This document shows positions 1 to 4,700 of a stretch of DNA of 7,473 nt, one piece after another; the stretch's first letter is position 1; the number at the start of each line of letters is the position of its first letter. The translations under genes and the position numbers were made by a program. Origin of the DNA: Clostridiales bacterium (GTDB taxonomy: Bacteria > Bacillota > Clostridia > TANB77 > CAG-508); contig DQFO01000005.1 in assembly GCA_003525075.1 (NCBI GenBank), positions 1 through 7,473 of the forward strand. Reading direction: 5' to 3'. Below the pieces are notes generated by a model. The model was not told the origin of the DNA. It worked only from the letters and a program-made list of their open reading frames with translations, and did no database searches.

Positions 1-600
1 TTGACAACAGATGAAGCAGTAACAGCAAGAATAGATGTATTAGGAGATTATATAGGATCAGAATTAACAGCAGATGAAAGCACAATGGAAAGCGACGGAT
101 GGAAAAAGAAAGCAATAGAAGAATTAACATCATATAATGGAACAAATTTATTTGCAACAGAAAATGATGGTAAGAAGGAAAAGACATTAAGAGATGGAAA
201 ATATACAATATATACAACAAATACATTCTACAATCCAAATGAAGAATTAGTAACAATAGGAAAAACAAAGAGTATATCATATAAAGTAAGTAGATTATTA
301 GCAGTAAATACAGATACAATGAAATATACAAATGATATTGAAATATTACAATATTCAGGATATAGTCAAAATAAGAATAGAACAGAAAATACATATCATA
401 GAACAAGTGATACAACACCAGGAAATTTAGTGCCAGGAGGAGCAAAAGAAGATGATGAAGACTCAGTAAGAACAACAATAACTCCACCAACAGGTACAAT
501 AATATCAAGATGGTTATATGTATTAACAACAACAGCAGGACTAATCCTAATTGGAGCAACTGTAATATTTATAAGAAAAAGAATATTATTAAATAAATAA
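1..600 (+). CDS. C-terminal end of a large cell-surface adhesin with sorting-signal-like anchor (5' truncated)
   Basis: This is the last 199 codons of a longer gene. The TTG at position 1 is only the window edge and not a believable start: there is no signal peptide, no ribosome binding site is visible, and the frame is open from the first base. The visible part has a TARIDVLGDYI-type helix (residues 8-18), a mixed region, then a beta-rich stretch (about 82-120) reading like the last repeat domain of SdrD B/DUF11-type Firmicutes surface proteins. It ends with an acidic linker (149-155), TPPTG (161-165), a hydrophobic span (about 171-191) and the basic tail RKRILLNK. That order (motif, span, basic tail) resembles a sortase sorting signal, but TPPTG is not canonical LPXTG, so a plain membrane anchor is also possible. 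The role is presumably adhesion or surface structure; the ligand is unknown. Codons are almost all A-ending. A strong terminator follows 29 bases after the TAA stop. Confidence 0.85.
   Translation: MTTDEAVTARIDVLGDYIGSELTADESTMESDGWKKKAIEELTSYNGTNLFATENDGKKEKTLRDGKYTIYTTNTFYNPNEELVTIGKTKSISYKVSRLLAVNTDTMKYTNDIEILQYSGYSQNKNRTENTYHRTSDTTPGNLVPGGAKEDDEDSVRTTITPPTGTIISRWLYVLTTTAGLILIGATVIFIRKRILLNK
481..600 (+). other. Candidate cell-wall sorting signal / C-terminal membrane anchor
   Basis: TPPTG (481-495) is followed by a short linker, a hydrophobic stretch from Trp171 to Ile191 of the visible protein, and the tail RKRILLNK. The order matches sortase substrates of Gram-positive bacteria. The first motif residue is Thr rather than Leu, and an Arg lies just before the hydrophobic part, so covalent wall attachment is an inference. 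Confidence 0.55.
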
Positions 601-629
601 ACGAAAGATAAAAAATAGAGTAAAATTGT

Positions 630-665
630 AAAAAGAAATCGATAATTATGTCGATTTCTTTTTTT
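630..665 (+). terminator. Rho-independent terminator after the upstream adhesin gene
   Basis: The core stem GAAATCGA (635-642) pairs perfectly with TCGATTTC (651-658) around an 8-base loop (643-650). Flanking A630-634 can pair with T659-663, giving 13 bp in all, and the T run extends to 665. The position, 29 bases past the stop of the upstream gene, fits. It separates that gene from the thioredoxin-fold gene. Confidence 0.9.
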
Positions 666-840
666 ATCGTTTTAAGAAAGTCTACAGATAGTCGGTATTA
701 TAGGAAAATTCAGCAATAATTAGATAAATAATTCAATTTTTGTATTAAAGTTAAAGGATAATAAGATTGAAATAGAATACAAAAAGCTTCTTTTTTGGGA
801 GATTTAAATAAAATTAGTATAAAAGAAGAATTTTAAAATA
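666..840. other. Intergenic stretch with no recognised feature
   Basis: This is AT-rich sequence between the terminator and the next promoter. I see no coding frame with a ribosome binding site, no tRNA-like or riboswitch-like structure and no strong repeat. The only structure is a weak 6-bp A/T hairpin at 781-795, too poor to call a terminator. Confidence 0.6.
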
Positions 841-869
841 TTGAAAAAGAAAAGAAGATATGTTAAAAT
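841..869 (+). promoter_or_regulatory. Predicted sigma-A promoter for the thioredoxin-fold gene
   Basis: A -35 box TTGAAA (841-846) is separated by 17 bases from a -10 box TAAAAT (864-869), which carries the extended -10 TG at 861-862. Transcription would start near 876, giving a leader of only about 20 bases that still includes the ribosome binding site. The spacing is ideal and each box differs from consensus at one position. AT-rich DNA gives chance matches, so this stays a prediction. Confidence 0.6.
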
Positions 870-895
870 AAAAAAGAGAAAGGAATAAAGCAAAT

Positions 896-1582
896 ATGAA
901 GAAAATAAAGGAAATTCTAATTTTTTGTATATTAGTAATTGTAATTGGTATTGCAATGGCAACAGTTGTAATAAAGATAGAGCAAAAATCTAATGAAGAT
1001 AATGCTGATAAAGAAAATATTAATAGTGAATCAACAAGTAATATAACTCCTACAGAAGATGCGTTACGTTTTAAAAAAGAATATGAAGATGTTAATGGCA
1101 CGATTAGAGAAAAGGATGGAATGCTATTTAATAATGTTGATATTCCTGAACAAAATCCAATTCAATATATAAATATAGACGAATTCGTGGATATATTAAA
1201 TAATAAAAGTGGTATAGTATTTTTAAGCAGTCCAACATGTCCATATTGCAGAGCTTCTATTTCATCACTATTAAAAGCAGCAAAAGAATTAAAAATGACT
1301 ACAATTTATTATTATGATATAAGTAAAGATGAGAATGAAACAGATTCAGAAAATGAAATACAAGAATTAAAAAGATATGGAATAATAACTGAGAACGAAG
1401 AAGGAAAAAATGCATGGAAAATTCCACAATTATTGAATATAAAAGATAAAAAAATAGTATCGTCAGCCAATGGTGCAATGTATGAATTAGAGAATGGACA
1501 AACAAAATACGATAAATTGACTCAAACTCAAGAAAACGATATATATAATATATACAAAAAAGTATTAACATATTCATATTAA
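896..1582 (+). CDS. Membrane-anchored extracytoplasmic thioredoxin-fold protein (CPYC)
   Basis: This 228-residue protein has a basic N-terminus (MKKIKE), one hydrophobic segment (about residues 7-27) with no clean signal peptidase site, a charged linker rich in Glu, Asn and Ser (about 29-55), and then a thioredoxin-like domain (about 85-225). The active site is Cys115-Pro-Tyr-Cys118 after a hydrophobic strand (GIVFLSSPT). Ile176-Pro177 sits where thioredoxins carry the cis-proline. The topology implies a domain outside the membrane acting in thiol-disulfide exchange, either making or reducing disulfides in secreted proteins. CPYC is also the glutaredoxin dipeptide and does not fix the direction. 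It has no recognisable DsbA helical insertion. ATG 896 is chosen because GAGAAAGGA (876-884) lies 11 bases upstream and the signal anchor follows at once. It has its own promoter and no clear terminator, so read-through into the giant adhesin gene 114 bases downstream is possible. Specific substrates are unknown. Confidence 0.9.
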   Translation: MKKIKEILIFCILVIVIGIAMATVVIKIEQKSNEDNADKENINSESTSNITPTEDALRFKKEYEDVNGTIREKDGMLFNNVDIPEQNPIQYINIDEFVDILNNKSGIVFLSSPTCPYCRASISSLLKAAKELKMTTIYYYDISKDENETDSENEIQELKRYGIITENEEGKNAWKIPQLLNIKDKKIVSSANGAMYELENGQTKYDKLTQTQENDIYNIYKKVLTYSY

Positions 1583-1633
1583 AATTAAATAACGTAAAAT
1601 AATAAATAAAGTATTAGAAATGGCTTGAAAATA

Positions 1634-1662
1634 TTGAAAAATAAACGATTATATGGTATAAT
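1634..1662 (+). promoter_or_regulatory. Predicted strong sigma-A promoter for the giant surface-protein gene
   Basis: TTGAAA (1634-1639), a 17-base spacer and a perfect TATAAT (1657-1662) with extended -10 TG (1654-1655). Transcription would start near 1669, leaving a leader of roughly 28 bases that contains the ribosome binding site. This is the best promoter match in the window and has the same design as the one before the thioredoxin-fold gene. Confidence 0.75.
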
Positions 1663-1682
1663 TAAAATAATGTTTAAATAAA

Positions 1683-1689
1683 AAGGAGG
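1683..1689 (+). promoter_or_regulatory. Consensus ribosome binding site of the giant gene
   Basis: AAGGAGG ends 7 bases before ATG 1697. It fixes the start of the giant reading frame, which no other nearby start codon would explain as well, and the encoded signal peptide begins directly there. Confidence 0.9.
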
Positions 1690-1696
1690 AAAATCT

Positions 1697-1777
1697 ATGA
1701 GTAAAAAGATATGTAGTATTTTACTGCTAATTGTATTATTGTTAAATAGTTCTGTAGTAACAATAATTTCACAAGCA
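1697..1777 (+). other. N-terminal signal peptide of the giant protein
   Basis: MSKK is followed by a leucine/isoleucine/valine-rich core (residues 5-24) and Ser25-Gln26-Ala27, an acceptable type I signal peptidase site. The mature protein would begin at Val28 in an Asn/Glu-rich stretch. This directs the first half out of the cell. Confidence 0.85.
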
Positions 1778-4700
1778 GTAAATGAGAATGAAAATACACA
1801 AGAAAAAATTAGTATGGAATTAAGTGCTACTCAGTTAACGAATAAAGTTCAAAATGAGTTAACGATAACAGGAGTTTTAGAAAGGGATTCAAACGATGAT
1901 CCTCTTTATGAAAATCCTGTAGTAACATTTGAATTTCCTAATGAAGTAGAGAAAGTAGTAATAAATGATGTAAAATTACTATATGATTCAGAATTAAAAT
2001 TAGGAGAATATACTGTAGAAAATAATGAAAATGGAAATAAAGTTATAAAAATTCCATTCATAGGAAAACAAACTAAATATCAAACAGATGAAATTAGTAA
2101 AGGAACTAATATTATAGTTTCAGCAAATGTTTTATTGAAACAAGATATAAGTACTAAAAATTCGAAAATAAAAATGACATGTAGTAGTGCATTAGATTCT
2201 AGTAAAATACAATCTTGTGAAAAAGAAATAAAACTTGTTAATCCATCAGAAATAACAACGACATCAATATTAGCTGATAATAATATAACAGGAGAAACAA
2301 AAACAGTCAATGGTATAGAAGTTAATACAAAAGCTCTTTTGGGTAATACAGAATTAAAGCAAGGAGCAAATGTATATTCTAACGAAATCATAAAATATGA
2401 AATAACATTAACAAATACAACGGAAGATGCAATAAATAATGTAAAGGTATTAGGAAATATTCCAGAAGGAACAGTATTTGTTGATTATGATGAAGATGCA
2501 TTTTCATTTTGGAATTTAACATATACTATGTTAGAACCAAAAACTCCAGATTCTAATGGTGTTTATTGGCAAGATGATACATATCAATATGTTACTGATG
2601 AAACTGTAAAAACAAAAGAAATTTTTGTAGGAACATTACAAAAATCAGAAACAAAAACATATTCTTATGAAGTAAAAGTAAATACTACAAGTCAAATAAA
2701 AATAGACACTAACATAGATTTATCATTAAATGATAATGTAATATATACATATAATATTTCCAATCAAGCAAATCCAGCAGATTTTGAAGTTAGAATGAGA
2801 CAATACCAAAGTAGAACAGAAAAAAATGAATTTTCATATGATGTAATTGTAAAAAACTTAACTGACCAAAATAAAAGTGGTGTTATCACTATAGATATTC
2901 CAAATAATGTTGAAATAACAAAAGTAGATACTCAAAGATTATTGAGAGATGAAGATGCAGAATATGAAATAAAAGATAATAAATTAATAATAAAGGCAAA
3001 TGATATAGAAGCTAAATATTTTAAAGCATTTTCAATATATACAAAAGTAAACATTACAGAAGAGACTATAAGCAATAAATATGCAATTGGATTAGATGCG
3101 GATTTTACTTGCTCAAATGTAGAATACAGATCAAACCAATCTATAGCAACAGGAGGAATAGAAGCTGTAAAAATAACACAATCTTCAGAAACAAGTGGAG
3201 AAAAAATTAAAGAGTTCAAAGAAATAACATATACATATGAAATTGAAAATTTAGGATATGTTATTGATGAATGGGGAGGATATTCTTCTATAATATTTGA
3301 AGACTATATACCTAATGAATTAAAAATAGAAAGTGTAGAATATAATAATTTTGATGTAAAAAAAGAAGGAAAATTTTCAGAGACGAAATATACGATAACC
3401 AATGAAAATAAAAAATTAGGAAATGTAGAAATTGCAGAAGCAAATGGAGGAGATAATTCTAAATCAGCAAGATTAAAAATTAATTTAAATATAAAAAATA
3501 ATGAAAAAATAACAATAAAAATAAAAACGAAAGTTAGACCTTTTGATACAGCTAAAAACAATGTTGAAATTGCAAATTCAGCAATGGTATCTGGCGATGG
3601 ATTAAAAACAAAACAATCAAATATTATTCAAAATACATTAGTTCGTCCAAAGACAACTAATATAATAACAATAGATCCAGATGGAAACATTGTTGACGGT
3701 GGTGATACACCAACCCCAACTCCTACACCAACGCCAAGTGAAAACACAAAGGCAAAATATTCTATTTCAGGATTAGTTTGGATAGATGAAAATGAAAATG
3801 GTCAAAGAGATAATGAGGAAAAAGCAAAAGAAGGTGTTGAAGTACTATTATATGATGTTACAAGTAAAAAATTTGTAACAGATGAAAAAGGCAAAACATT
3901 AACTAAACAAACAGATAAAGATGGTAAATATACATTTACTAATATTTATTTGGGACAATATTATGTAATATTTAAATATGATACAGATACTTACAATATA
4001 ACTGAATATCAAAAATCAGATGTAGATAGTTCACAAAATAATGATGCAATTGAAAAATATGCAAGAATATTTAATGAGACAAGAACAATTGGTATGACCA
4101 ATACGATAAACTTAAATTCTTATAGAAATAATATAGATTTAGGTTTAGTTGAAAAGAAAAATTTTGATTTAAAAATAGAACAATTTATTCAAAAAGTAAC
4201 AGTAACAAACAAAAAAGAATCTAAAGAATATACATATAATAATAAAAAGCTTGCTAAAATTGCAATACACTCAAAACAATTTGTTGGTTCTACAGTGGTA
4301 GTAGAATATAAATTAAAAATAACTAATGTTGGAGATTTAGCAGGAAAAGTATATGAGATAGTAGATGAAATACCATCAAAGATGGATTTTCACTCAGAAC
4401 TGAATAGCGGATGGACAAAATCTATAGGTTATACAATTAGTAATATAAGCTTTGCAAACACAGAAATTAATCCAGGTGAAAGTATAGAAGCAACGGTTAT
4501 ATTAAGCAAAACATTAGGTGACCAAGATGCGGGGACATATACAAATATAACTAAAATAGAAACATCAGAAAGTTCAAAACATACATCGGATTTAAATACT
4601 GAAAATGATATAGATAAAATTGAGTTAATAATAGAAGTAGCAACAGGTTTAGATATAGCCTTCAAAGTAATAGGAGGTGTTATGATGGGATTATTATATA

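Noticed and set aside
1..3. TTG at position 1 as a real start codon
   Set aside because: It is the window edge. The protein begins mid-domain with no signal peptide although it ends in a surface anchor, so the true start must be upstream.
648..722. Short plus-strand frame starting in the terminator loop (about 24 codons)
   Set aside because: It has no ribosome binding site, starts inside the terminator hairpin and resembles nothing I know.
781..795. AAAAAG / CTTTTT hairpin as a second terminator
   Set aside because: Six mostly A-T pairs with a 3-base loop are expected by chance in DNA this AT-rich, and no gene ends just before it.
814..1577. Minus-strand frames overlapping the thioredoxin-fold gene
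   Set aside because: They are low-complexity Phe/Leu/Ile/Ser translations opposite a gene with a clear active site and good start signals.
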